64,000 bases of DNA, taken from contig NZ_JADEYC010000009.1 in the NCBI RefSeq assembly GCF_015209505.1, forward strand, positions 62,001-126,000, read 5' to 3'. The position numbers were made by a program, and so were the translations under genes. The notes beneath the pieces are model-generated. The model ran no database searches, was not told the DNA's origin, and saw only the letters and a list, made by a program, of their open reading frames with translations. This stretch comes from Saccharopolyspora montiporae. GTDB taxonomy: Bacteria > Actinomycetota > Actinomycetes > Mycobacteriales > Pseudonocardiaceae. Numbering within the stretch: the stretch's first letter is position 1; each line of letters begins with the position of its first letter. Positions 25,662 to 33,489 of this stretch are shown in pieces.

Positions 25662-26602
25662 GCGGGCACCTGGTCACCCTCGGCGAGGCGATGGCCGCGC
25701 TGTCCTCGCCGATCACCGGCCCGCTACGCCACGCGCCGCACCTGAAACTGGGCGTGGCCGGGGCCGAAGCGACCACCGCCATCGGTGTCAGCCGCCTCGG
25801 CGGGCAAGCCGTGTGGATCGGTCGGGTCGGCGACGACGAGTTCGGCGAGCTCATCCGGATGACGCTGAGCGGCCAGGGCGTTCCCGGCGAGCAGGTGATC
25901 ACCGACGACACCGCGCCCACGGCGCTGCTGGTCAAGGAACGCCGGAACGGGATGCGCACCAACGTCTCCTACTACCGTTCGGGTTCGGCGGGATCGCGGC
26001 TGCAGCCGGCCGATCTGGATCCGCAGCTGGTGCGCACCGCGGGCGCGCTGCACCTGACCGGGATCACGCCGGCGCTGAGCGAATCCGCCCGCGCCGCAGC
26101 GCGCGCCGCCGTGGACACCGCGCAGGCCGCCGGAGTGCCGATCTCGCTGGACATCAACTACCGCAGGGCGCTGTGGAGCCCGGACGAGGCCGCCCGCCCC
26201 CTGCGCGAGCTCGCCAGGGCGAGCACCGTACTCTTCGCCACCGAGGACGAGGCCCGGCTGCTGGTCGACGGCTCCGGTCCGGACGAGCTCGCCGCCGAAC
26301 TGGCGAAGCTCGGGCCGGCGCAGGTGGTCATCAAGCGGGGCGGGGACGGAGCGTTCGGGCTGGTCGACGGACAGTCGCTGCCCGCGCCGCCACACCCGTC
26401 CACTGTGGTCGATCCGGTCGGCGCCGGCGATGCCTTCGCCGCCGGATACCTCGCCGCGCTGCTGCAGTCCGCCCCGGCGGAGCAGCGCATGCAGGACGCG
26501 GCCGCGGCGGGAGCGCTCGCCGTTGCCGTGGACGGCGATTGGGAAGGTCTTCCCGATCGCGCGGAACTCGCGGACCTGGACGGCTCCGACGTCAGCCGGT
26601 AG
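25658..26602 (+). CDS. PfkB family sugar kinase, probable 2-keto-3-deoxygalactonate/gluconate kinase
   Basis: This 314-residue ribokinase-fold kinase has the N-terminal VTLGEAMAAL strand, the GVAGAEATTAIGVSRLGG glycine-rich motif, and DPVGAGDAFAAGYLA with the catalytic aspartate. The resemblance is to 2-keto-3-deoxygluconate kinases (KdgK). Such an enzyme would phosphorylate the DgoD product and supply the aldolase encoded just upstream. The ATGA overlap at 25658 shows translational coupling. E. coli uses an unrelated DgoK for galactonate, so the PfkB assignment to KDGal rests on gene context. Confidence 0.87.
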   Translation: MSGHLVTLGEAMAALSSPITGPLRHAPHLKLGVAGAEATTAIGVSRLGGQAVWIGRVGDDEFGELIRMTLSGQGVPGEQVITDDTAPTALLVKERRNGMRTNVSYYRSGSAGSRLQPADLDPQLVRTAGALHLTGITPALSESARAAARAAVDTAQAAGVPISLDINYRRALWSPDEAARPLRELARASTVLFATEDEARLLVDGSGPDELAAELAKLGPAQVVIKRGGDGAFGLVDGQSLPAPPHPSTVVDPVGAGDAFAAGYLAALLQSAPAEQRMQDAAAAGALAVAVDGDWEGLPDRAELADLDGSDVSR

Positions 26603-26668
26603 TCCGCCCGCACCCGTGGTGCCACCCGGCACCTGATCGCATTCGCTCAGCGTTGAGGAATCACCGAC

Positions 26669-28051
26669 ATGGAAACGATGACGCCGGCCTACGGGGTCGG
26701 TCCGCTGCTGCTGATCGCACTCGCGGCCATCGGGCTGCTCCTGCTGCTGATCATTAAGTTTCGGCTGCACGCCTTCATCGCCCTGGTACTGGTCAGCATC
26801 CTGGTCGGCCTGGCCACCCGGATCCCGCTCGACCAGCTCGTGGACGACGTACTGCTCGCCGGGTTCGGTGACACGCTCGCCGAAGTCGGCCTGCTCGTCG
26901 GTCTGGGCGCGATGATCGGCCGACTGCTGGAAGTCACCGGCGGCGCCGATGTGCTCGCCAACACCCTGGTGTCCCGGTTCGGGCCGCGCCGCGCGCCGCT
27001 CGCCCTGGGTGTCGCCTCGCTGTTCTTCGGCTTCCCGATCTTCCTGGACGCCGCGTTCGTGGTGTTCGTGCCGATCATCTTCAGCGTCGCCGCCCGCTTC
27101 GGCGGTTCGCTGCTGCTGTACGCGCTGCCCTCGGTGGGCGCGTTCGCGGTGATGCACGCGTTCGTGCCGCCGCACCCGGGTCCGGTCGCCGCCGCCGAAC
27201 TGCTCGGCGCGGACATGGGCACGGTGCTGCTCGTGGGCCTGATCCTGGCCATCCCGACCTGGTACCTGAGCAGTTACCTCGGCGGGCGGATCATCGGCAG
27301 GCGGGTCGACGTGCCCATCCCGGAGATCAGCGCCGCCAAGGACACGTCCGAACACGACGACCTGCCCTACCCGAAGTTCGGCACCGTGGTGGCGCTGCTC
27401 GTGCTGCCGATGCTGCTGATCTTCCTGGACACCGGGCTGAACACCCTGGCCACGGCCGGAGTCGTGGACGACGGCGCGACCTGGGTGCAGGCGCTGCAGA
27501 TCGTGGGCGCCACCCCGGTGGCCCTGCTGATCACCGCGATCACCGCGATCCTGGTGCTCGGCCGCGGCCGGTCCAAGGCCGGCGTCGAGCAGATCGTCAA
27601 CGGCGCGCTGGGCCCGGTCTGCGCGATCATCCTGATCACCGGCGCGGGCGGCATGTTCGGTGAGGTGCTGCACGTCTCCGGCATCGGCGACGCGCTGGCG
27701 CAGACCCTGGCCAGCCTGGGCTTCCCGCTGATCCTGGCCGCGTTCCTGATCTCCACGGCACTGCGCGTGGCACAGGGTTCGGCCACGGTGGCGCTGACCA
27801 CGACCGCCGGTCTGCTGGCCCCGACCGTCGCCGCGATGGGCGAGGTGTCCGCGCTGTACTCGGCCCTGCTGGTGATCGCCATCGCCTGCGGTGCCACGGT
27901 GCTCTCGCACGTCAACGACTCCGGGTTCTGGCTGGTTGGCCGCTACCTCGGCATGGACGTGAAGACGACGCTGAAAACGTGGACCGTGCTGGAGACCCTC
28001 ATCGGCGGGATCGGTTTCCTGCTGGTGCTCGTACTGGTCCCACTCGCGTGA
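26669..28051 (+). CDS. GntP family gluconate/galactonate:H+ symporter
   Basis: This 460-residue membrane protein has about 12-14 transmembrane segments and GntP signatures: [59 protein letters not shown], and HVNDSGFWLVGRYLGM near the C-terminus. GntP carriers take up gluconate and related sugar acids by proton symport. As the last gene of the rightward operon, after the aldolase and kinase, it is the probable galactonate importer. The ATG at 26669 lies 66 bases after the kinase stop. The stop codon is inside the first copy of a duplicated hairpin element. Confidence 0.92.
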   Translation: METMTPAYGVGPLLLIALAAIGLLLLLIIKFRLHAFIALVLVSILVGLATRIPLDQLVDDVLLAGFGDTLAEVGLLVGLGAMIGRLLEVTGGADVLANTLVSRFGPRRAPLALGVASLFFGFPIFLDAAFVVFVPIIFSVAARFGGSLLLYALPSVGAFAVMHAFVPPHPGPVAAAELLGADMGTVLLVGLILAIPTWYLSSYLGGRIIGRRVDVPIPEISAAKDTSEHDDLPYPKFGTVVALLVLPMLLIFLDTGLNTLATAGVVDDGATWVQALQIVGATPVALLITAITAILVLGRGRSKAGVEQIVNGALGPVCAIILITGAGGMFGEVLHVSGIGDALAQTLASLGFPLILAAFLISTALRVAQGSATVALTTTAGLLAPTVAAMGEVSALYSALLVIAIACGATVLSHVNDSGFWLVGRYLGMDVKTTLKTWTVLETLIGGIGFLLVLVLVPLA

Positions 28052-28101
28052 GCGGGCGGGTCGGGGTGCGCGCCACCGCGCACCCCGACCCGCGTGCGGT
28101 T
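28044..28101. repeat. hairpin element, copy 1, at the gntP stop codon
   Basis: The element starts tcgcgtgagcgggcgggtcg and forms a 15-bp stem (cgggtcggggtgcgc with its complement) around a short loop. It covers the gntP stop and serves as its probable terminator. Copy 2 at 28898 shares the first 23 bases exactly and 18 of 19 bases at the other end; only the stem tip differs. Confidence 0.85.
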
Positions 28102-28439
28102 CAGACGCCGGACGGTGCCATCGGCCGTTGCTCCGCCGCCGCTTCCGGTTGCGGAGCAGGCGGCTGCACCTCGGCGGAGTCGTCGCGGACGCGGACAGGA
28201 CTGCTCGGCGCGCGCCAGTCCACCGACGGACGCATCGCCGCCACATCCACCCGATCCCGATACCGCTGCGCCACCCGGAACAACGACTCGATCAACGTCT
28301 CCGACAACAGATGCGGCTGCAGACCCAACTCCACCAACCCCGTATGCCGCACGTTGTAGTAATGCTCAGCCTGCTCCACCCGCGGATTGTCCAACTGCTC
28401 CACCGACGCAGACCCCTCGAACGCACCGAAGCTCGGCAC
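28101..28439 (-). pseudogene. C-terminal remnant of a UDP-sulfoquinovose synthase-like NAD-dependent epimerase
   Basis: The 112-codon frame encodes VEQLDNPRVEQAEHYYNVRH, then LGLQPHLLSETLIESLF and DVAAMRPSVDWRAP. This follows the C-terminal end of SQD1-like epimerases (the NPRVE-x-EEHYYN, LGL-x-PH-LS and MP-x-V-x-W pattern). Full-length members have about 390 residues; the Rossmann domain and active site are absent. Nothing upstream on this strand, up to 28900, resembles the missing part. Residues 85-112 are a proline-rich run-out. Codon use is more A-rich at third positions than in neighbours. The fragment is bracketed by two copies of one hairpin element, suggesting a deletion or insertion event. 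Confidence 0.62.
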
Positions 28440-28897
28440 GACCGCTGCACCCGGCCCGCCGGGCGGCGTTCGCGCGAAGCCCGCCGCCGGCGCCGGAACG
28501 GGCCGAGCGGGTCACCGCACCGGTAACGCGGCGACGCATTCCGTTCGCCGACCGCCCGCGGGGAGACCGCCGTTGCCACAGGACGCGTGCGGAGCACCAG
28601 TACCCGGGCGACCGGATCGCGCTCCCGCTGACGACAACTAGTCCTCCCCACGCGTTCCCACTCGGTGCTCACCCGCACGGCGCCACATACGGAGCGCCGC
28701 AACGGGTTTCGGACTACGTCCGGCGAAACGGCACACGCCGCTTCGGAACCGCGGTGGTCCCAGACCTCTCGGATTCCGCGGAATACCGGTATATCTGAAC
28801 GAATCGGCGGAATTGCAGCACGGCACCCGGGGCGGAGCAACGAACACGCGCTTCCCGAAAGCATGAATCTCTTCCGCGAACACCGGTGTGCTCCCGA
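28440..28897. other. non-coding stretch between the epimerase remnant and the ribosomal protein cluster
   Basis: About 460 bases without a supportable gene. GC content is lower than average around 28700-28880, with a perfect ATACCGGTAT palindrome near 28787. It may be decayed remains of the truncated epimerase locus or imported DNA. Confidence 0.5.
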
Positions 28898-28950
28898 TCG
28901 CGTGAGCGGGCGGGTCGGGGCGCGCGGCGCGCCCCGACCCGCGTCCGGTT
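28898..28950. repeat. hairpin element, copy 2, at the rpsR2 stop codon
   Basis: The same element as at 28044-28101, here placed as the terminator of the minus-strand ribosomal cluster and touching the rpsR2 stop codon. The stem is cgggtcggggcgcgc-type with a minimal loop. The pair are direct repeats 854 bp apart. Confidence 0.85.
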
Positions 28951-29185
28951 ACTTCGGGTACGGCAGCAGGGCCATCTCGCGGGCGTTGCGGATCGCGGTG
29001 GCGACCTCGCGCTGCTGCTGGGCGGTGAGCCCGGTGACCTTGCGGGAGCGGATCTTGCCGCGGTCGGAGACGAACTTGCGCAACACCTCGATGTCCTTCC
29101 AGTCGACGTCCAGGACGCCGTGCTGCTGCAGCAGGTTCGGCCTGCGCCGGGCTCGTCCGCGGGGCTGGCGCTCGATCACGGTCAC
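28949..29185 (-). CDS. rpsR2: 30S ribosomal protein S18, zinc-independent paralogue
   Basis: This 78-residue S18 shows [21 protein letters not shown], then [20 protein letters not shown] and [10 protein letters not shown], all canonical. It lacks the cysteine pair of zinc-type S18. The GTG at 29185 overlaps the S14 stop by four bases. It is the last gene of the rpmB2-rpmG-rpsN2-rpsR2 operon, the standard set of zinc-free ribosomal proteins made when zinc is low. Confidence 0.93.
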   Translation of the reverse strand: MTVIERQPRGRARRRPNLLQQHGVLDVDWKDIEVLRKFVSDRGKIRSRKVTGLTAQQQREVATAIRNAREMALLPYPK

Positions 29186-29487
29186 CAGCTCGCCTTCGTC
29201 ACACCCGGCAGTTCCCCGGCGTGCGCCATCTCGCGCAGCCGGATCCGGGACAGCCCGAACGTGCGGTAGTAGCCGCGCGGGCGGCCGTCCACCGCGTCCC
29301 GGTTGCGTACCCGGGTCGGGCTGGCGTCGCGCGGCTGGCGCTGCAATTCGGCCAGCGCCGCATCGCGCTGCGCGACGGTGCTGCCCGGCGCGCGGATGAT
29401 CCGTTTGAGCTCGGCCCGCCGGTCCGCGTAGCGGGCTACCACGTCCCGCCGCTTGCGGTCGGCGGCGATCTTGGACTTCTTCGCCAA
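29182..29487 (-). CDS. rpsN2: 30S ribosomal protein S14, zinc-independent long form
   Basis: This 101-residue S14 begins [20 protein letters not shown] and ends with [20 protein letters not shown], the family signature, then [12 protein letters not shown]. The 101-residue form without CxxC motifs is the zinc-free type. It sits 13 bases downstream of rpmG and overlaps rpsR2. Zur control through the box at 29919 is inferred. Confidence 0.94.
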   Translation of the reverse strand: MAKKSKIAADRKRRDVVARYADRRAELKRIIRAPGSTVAQRDAALAELQRQPRDASPTRVRNRDAVDGRPRGYYRTFGLSRIRLREMAHAGELPGVTKASW

Positions 29488-29499
29488 CGGGGGCCTCCT

Positions 29500-29664
29500 T
29501 CACCGCTCTTCGCGGTACTCGACGTGCCTGCGCACCACCGGATCGAACTTGCGCAGTCGGATCCGGTCCGGGGTGTTGCGGCGGTTCTTCCTGGTCACGT
29601 ACGTGTGTCCGGTACCGGCGGTGGAGCGCAGCTTGACCACGGGGCGGACGTCGTCGCGGGCCAT
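29500..29664 (-). CDS. rpmG: 50S ribosomal protein L33, zinc-independent paralogue
   Basis: This 54-residue L33 reads [20 protein letters not shown], with [20 protein letters not shown] and a [11 protein letters not shown] end. The CxxC pairs of zinc-type L33 are replaced (KLRSTAG, RKFDP). The ATG at 29664 overlaps the rpmB2 stop (ATGA). It belongs to the Zur-type operon. Confidence 0.93.
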   Translation of the reverse strand: MARDDVRPVVKLRSTAGTGHTYVTRKNRRNTPDRIRLRKFDPVVRRHVEYREER

Positions 29665-29900
29665 CAGACGCGCTCCCCGCGAGCGCGCGCCTCGGCGACC
29701 ACGGCCTCGATGCCGCGCGCGTCGATCGTCTTGATCCCCTTCGCCGACACGCGCAGCCGGACCCACCGGCCTTCCGAGGGCAGCCAGTAGCGGCGCCGCT
29801 GGATGTTCGGCAGCCAGCGGCGCTTGGTGCGCCGCTGGGAGTGCGCGACGTTGTTGCCGTAACCGGGCTGCTTGCCGGTCACCTGGCAGCGGTTGGACAT
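29664..29900 (-). CDS. rpmB2: 50S ribosomal protein L28, zinc-independent paralogue
   Basis: This 78-residue L28 starts [20 protein letters not shown], then [20 protein letters not shown], and ends with a basic helix ([22 protein letters not shown]). Only the first cysteine of the zinc-type CxxC remains (CQVT), so the site is broken. The ATG at 29900 is chosen over upstream starts by family fit and an AAAGGTG site. It is the first gene of the operon and lies beside a Zur-type box. Confidence 0.92.
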   Translation of the reverse strand: MSNRCQVTGKQPGYGNNVAHSQRRTKRRWLPNIQRRRYWLPSEGRWVRLRVSAKGIKTIDARGIEAVVAEARARGERV

Positions 29901-29918
29901 GCCACACCTTTCGATAAC

Positions 29919-29935
29919 GACATCCATTTTCATTA
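29919..29935 (-). promoter_or_regulatory. Zur-type box of the rpmB2 operon
   Basis: On the coding strand this reads TAATGAAAATGGATGTC, with a strong left arm TGAAAAT and a weaker right arm. It lies 19-35 bp upstream of the rpmB2 ATG. It shares TGAAAA with the rpmE2 and COG0523 boxes. Confidence 0.6.
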
Positions 29936-29971
29936 ATGCCGATCGGGAGGGTACCGTGTCGGGCACTGACG

Positions 29972-29986
29972 TGAAAACGGTTCTCA
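29972..29986 (+). promoter_or_regulatory. Zur-type box of the COG0523 gene
   Basis: TGAAAACGGTTCTCA differs from the rpmE2 palindrome (TGAAAACCGTTTTCG on its coding strand) at three positions. It lies 13 bp upstream of the ATG at 29999, where a bound repressor would block the promoter. Confidence 0.72.
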
Positions 29987-29998
29987 ACAGGAGTGGGC

Positions 29999-31267
29999 AT
30001 GGAGACCGGAGCACCCGGCGGCCGGAGCACCGACCAGCGGACCCCGCTGATCGTGGTGTGCGGACTCGACCAGGACCAGACCGCCGCGACCGCGGAGACG
30101 GTGCGCGCGGGGGCCCCCGGCACGACCGCGCTGCTGCACCACGACCTGCACCGCGTCGGCGACGGGTTCCTCGACAAACGAGTGCGCCACCGCGACCGGG
30201 ACATCGACAGCACCGTCGAGCTCGTGCACGGTTGCGTGTCCTGCACCCTGCGCGAGGACCTGCTACCGGAACTGCGCAGGCTGTCGGCCACCCCCGGCGT
30301 CGAGCACATCGTGCTGCACCTCGATCCGCTCGTCGAACCCGAAGCGATCTGCTGGTCGCTGCAGCAGGTGCCGGTCGACGGGCGCACCGTGGACGAGGAC
30401 GTCGTGGTGCACGCGGTGCTCAACGCGGTCGACGGTGCCCGCTGGCTCGCCGATGCGAGCAGCGAGGACACCTTGGCCGACCGCGGACTCGGCGGCGGGA
30501 CGGACGACGAGCGCACCATCGCCCAGCTCGCGGTCGGCCACGCGGAATTCGCGGACGCGATCGTGTTCGGCCCCGCTGCGGAGGACGGCTGGACCGAAGT
30601 GCGCACCCGGGAAGTGCTGCGCCGGTTGGCCCCCGCGACCGCGTGGACGCAGCTCGACGGACTCGACGTGGCCGACCTGCTCGCCCGCATCCCGGACAAC
30701 GCCCGCCGCGGGGACGTCGACGGGGCGCACGGACCGCTGCTGCGCGGGCAACCGCCCATGGAGCCGGATTCCGGCGTCGAAGTGCTGCTGTTCGAGGATC
30801 GCAGGCCGTTCCACCCGCAGCGGCTGCACGAAGCGCTGGACGCGCTGCTGGACGGCGTGGTGCGCACCCGCGGGCGCGCTTGGATCGCCAGCAGGCCGGA
30901 CTCCGCGCTCTGGCTGGAATCGGCGGGTGGCGGGCTCGCCGTGGGCGATGCCGGACCGTGGCTGGCCGCGCTGCCGGAGCAGGAGTGGACGCAGTTCGCG
31001 GACGAGCGGCGGCTGCGCGCCTCGCTGCAATGGGACGAGCACTACGGCGACCGCGCGCAGGAGATCGTCGTCATCACGCACGACGCCGATGCCGCGGAGA
31101 TCAGCCGCCGGCTGCGCGCGGCGCTGCTCACCGACGAGGAACTCGCCGCGGGCCGGGATGTCTGGGCACAGCACCAGGATCCGTTCGAATGGCACTCCGA
31201 CGACTGCTCGGACGAGGACCCGGCAGACGCCGACCTGGACCCGGCCCGCGGCTCCGGCGGCTGCTGA
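29999..31267 (+). CDS. COG0523/CobW-like putative zinc metallochaperone with a degenerate P-loop
   Basis: This 422-residue protein keeps the COG0523 landmark [12 protein letters not shown], with the metal-binding CxxC at residues 79-82, and a C-terminal CobW_C region ([31 protein letters not shown]). The P-loop position reads [15 protein letters not shown] (residues 19-33), without the GKT lysine, so classical GTP hydrolysis is doubtful. The mycobacterial Rv0106 group looks similar in memory. It is divergent from rpmB2 with a Zur-type box in the gap, so a role in zinc delivery under starvation is inferred. The C-terminus has [13 protein letters not shown], a His/Cys/Asp-rich tail that could bind metal. 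The ATG follows AGGAGTGGGC. Confidence 0.85.
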   Translation: METGAPGGRSTDQRTPLIVVCGLDQDQTAATAETVRAGAPGTTALLHHDLHRVGDGFLDKRVRHRDRDIDSTVELVHGCVSCTLREDLLPELRRLSATPGVEHIVLHLDPLVEPEAICWSLQQVPVDGRTVDEDVVVHAVLNAVDGARWLADASSEDTLADRGLGGGTDDERTIAQLAVGHAEFADAIVFGPAAEDGWTEVRTREVLRRLAPATAWTQLDGLDVADLLARIPDNARRGDVDGAHGPLLRGQPPMEPDSGVEVLLFEDRRPFHPQRLHEALDALLDGVVRTRGRAWIASRPDSALWLESAGGGLAVGDAGPWLAALPEQEWTQFADERRLRASLQWDEHYGDRAQEIVVITHDADAAEISRRLRAALLTDEELAAGRDVWAQHQDPFEWHSDDCSDEDPADADLDPARGSGGC

Positions 31268-31359
31268 CGCGGGCTGCTGCGTTCGGGTGATCCGGTCGCG
31301 TTCGGGACCGTGAGCGCGGTGCCGGTTGCCAGGGTCGTGCCTCGGCGAAGGGGAGGCAC

Positions 31360-32019
31360 ATGGCACCGGAATTCCGAAGCCGTCCGGACGGCACGAAATA
31401 CCCGCTCCGCAACGGCGGCGGTGGGGGTCCGCTCGTCGCGGTGGGGGTGTTCGCGATCGCTGCCGCAGGTGGTGGGGGCGTTGCGGGCACCGCGGGCATC
31501 ACCGGCGCGGGCGCGTCGGCTGCGGAAACCGCTGTGGTGCGCGGGATCGGGCAGAACCTCGGCAAGGCCACCAAGCAGGTGCGCGCGGGCAAGCCCCAGC
31601 AGGCGTGGCGCACGATGCGCCTGCAGCGCGGATCGTCGTTGCGGGACACGGCCGAGTGCGCGCTGATCTCGTTCGGCGAGGTGCAGGAATTCCTCGTCCA
31701 ACACGGCTGCCGGGACATCGGGCGGGTGCAGTTCCCGCTGACCCACGAGGGCGGGACGATGTCGGTGTTGGTGTCCGAGGTGCGGCTGCGGTCGGCCGGC
31801 GACGCGCGGGAATTCAAGGCGCGCATGGACGAGCACGGCACCGGTGACATCCGCCCGATCAGCCCGCGGCCCGCGTTCACCGGTGAGCACTACGATTCCG
31901 CGCGGCGCGGCAGCACCGTCCTGGTGGCGGAGGCCGAACCCGCTGCCGGGTCCACCTCGGAGGAACTGCTGGACACCACTGCCGAGGCGGCGGTCGCGCT
32001 GGCCCGGGCGGTGAGCTGA
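31360..32019 (+). CDS. hypothetical protein with one hydrophobic segment
   Basis: This 219-residue protein begins MAPEFRSRPDGTKYPLRNG, has a glycine- and alanine-rich hydrophobic stretch at about residues 24-50, and then a soluble domain with CALISFGEVQEFLVQHGCRD and an EVRLRSAGDAREFKARMDE helix. I do not recognise a family. A small membrane-anchored protein is likely. The ATG at 31360 follows GGGGAGGCAC. It is downstream of the COG0523 gene by 92 bases and could share its transcript. Confidence 0.6.
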   Translation: MAPEFRSRPDGTKYPLRNGGGGGPLVAVGVFAIAAAGGGGVAGTAGITGAGASAAETAVVRGIGQNLGKATKQVRAGKPQQAWRTMRLQRGSSLRDTAECALISFGEVQEFLVQHGCRDIGRVQFPLTHEGGTMSVLVSEVRLRSAGDAREFKARMDEHGTGDIRPISPRPAFTGEHYDSARRGSTVLVAEAEPAAGSTSEELLDTTAEAAVALARAVS

Positions 32020-32040
32020 CCATCCGAAGTGGACTCCCGA

Positions 32041-33489
32041 TCACCGCGGTGCGGGCGTGAGCCCCTCGGCGTGCAGCAGGTCGCGCAGGTGCGCCGAACG
32101 GGGATCCTGCAGCAGCTCACCCGGCGTGCCCACCTCCGCGATGCGGCCGTCGGCCACCACCGCGACCCGGTCCGCGCGCTGCAGCTGAGACCGGACGTCG
32201 TGGCTGATGTTGATCACCGCGCATCCGTGCTCGTGGCGGAACCGCGCGATGTGGTCGAGGATCTGCGCGGACAGCGGCTGGTCCAGGCCGTTGGTCACCT
32301 CGTCGCAGATCAGCACCCGCGGGTGCGCCAGCAGCGCTCGGGCCACCGCCGCGCGCTGCAGCTGACCACCGGACAGTCCCGCGGGGTGGCGGGCCGCCTG
32401 CTCCGGGGCGATGGCGAGCTCGCGCAGCAGCTCGACCGCCTCGTCCCGCGCGGCCGCCGCGTCGAGCCCGCGCAGCCGCACCGCCGTGGCCGCGACCTGG
32501 TCGAGCACCGGGCGGCGCGGTTCGAACGAGCCCGCCGATTCCTGCCACACGTGCTGCACCTGGGCCAGCTGTTGCCGGGAACGCTTGCGCAACCGCGGGA
32601 ACCGCCGCCCACCGATCAGCACCTGCCCGCGCTGCGGTTCGAGCAGCCCCGCCACGCAGCGCGCGAGGCTCGACTTGCCCGCACCGGACGCCCCGATCAC
32701 GCCGAGCACCTCTCCCGCGGCCACCTGCAGGTCGACGTCGGCCAGCCGGTGCGGCACACCGACGCCGCGCAGTTCGACCTCGTTCCGCCCCGCGCTCAGT
32801 GCGGCTGCGGACACCGGCGGTGCGGCCGCGGCCGGGAACCGGGCGGGTCCGGCCAGCTCGCCTTCGCACACCTGCAGCGCCCGGTCGGCGAGCTCCTCGG
32901 CCACGAACGGATCGTGCGTGACCAGCAGCACGGCCATCCCGCGATCGCGCAGCACCGCGAGCCGGCGCACCAGGTCCGCGCGGCTGAGCGCGTCCAGCCC
33001 GGCGGTGGGCTCGTCCAGGACCAGCGCATCGGGCGCCACCGCGAGCACCTGCGCCAACGCGAGCCGGGTGCGCTGCCCGCCGGAGAACTCGGACGGGTAT
33101 TTGCGCAGCGTCGCCGCCAACTCCGCACCGTCCACATCGAACGCGGCGGTGCGCAGCACCTCGGCGACCCGCTCCCGGCCCGCACCCGAGCCCAGGCTCG
33201 CGTACTCGCCCAGCGCCGCGCCGATGCGCCGCGCCGGGTTGAGCGTGGCCGCGGCGTGCTGCGGCAGGTAGCCGACGCGTCCGGCGACCTCGATCGCACC
33301 GGTGACTTCCAGGCCCGGCCGGTCCACACCGGCCACCGCAGCGGCGACCGTCGTCTTGCCCGCACCGGACGGGCCGAGCAGCGCCACCACCTCACCGGCG
33401 CCGACGTCCAGGTGCACATCGCGCACGATGCTGCGCCCACCGACCTCGGCGGACAGTCCGCGCACCGCGATCACCGGTTCACCCGCCAT
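32041..33489 (-). CDS. ABC transporter ATP-binding protein, two fused Opp/Dpp/Nik-type ATPase domains
   Basis: This 482-residue cytosolic ATPase carries two nucleotide-binding domains in one chain. Domain 1 has GPSGAGKT, FSGGQRTR and LVLDEPTAGLD; domain 2 has GASGAGKSS, LSGGQLQRAA and ICDEVTNGLD. This is a DppD-DppF or NikD-NikE fusion. It energises the two permeases encoded just upstream. The ATG at 33489 overlaps the end of the second permease gene by 11 bases. It is the last gene of the operon under the cobalamin riboswitch at 37795. Nickel, cobalt, peptides and metallophores are all known cargos of this transporter class. Confidence 0.9.
   Translation of the reverse strand: MAGEPVIAVRGLSAEVGGRSIVRDVHLDVGAGEVVALLGPSGAGKTTVAAAVAGVDRPGLEVTGAIEVAGRVGYLPQHAAATLNPARRIGAALGEYASLGSGAGRERVAEVLRTAAFDVDGAELAATLRKYPSEFSGGQRTRLALAQVLAVAPDALVLDEPTAGLDALSRADLVRRLAVLRDRGMAVLLVTHDPFVAEELADRALQVCEGELAGPARFPAAAAPPVSAAALSAGRNEVELRGVGVPHRLADVDLQVAAGEVLGVIGASGAGKSSLARCVAGLLEPQRGQVLIGGRRFPRLRKRSRQQLAQVQHVWQESAGSFEPRRPVLDQVAATAVRLRGLDAAAARDEAVELLRELAIAPEQAARHPAGLSGGQLQRAAVARALLAHPRVLICDEVTNGLDQPLSAQILDHIARFRHEHGCAVINISHDVRSQLQRADRVAVVADGRIAEVGTPGELLQDPRSAHLRDLLHAEGLTPAPR

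Noticed and set aside
25724..28246. 840-residue minus-strand open frame
   Set aside because: It is low-complexity His/Gln/Arg sequence opposite the kinase and gntP genes, caused by GC bias at third positions.
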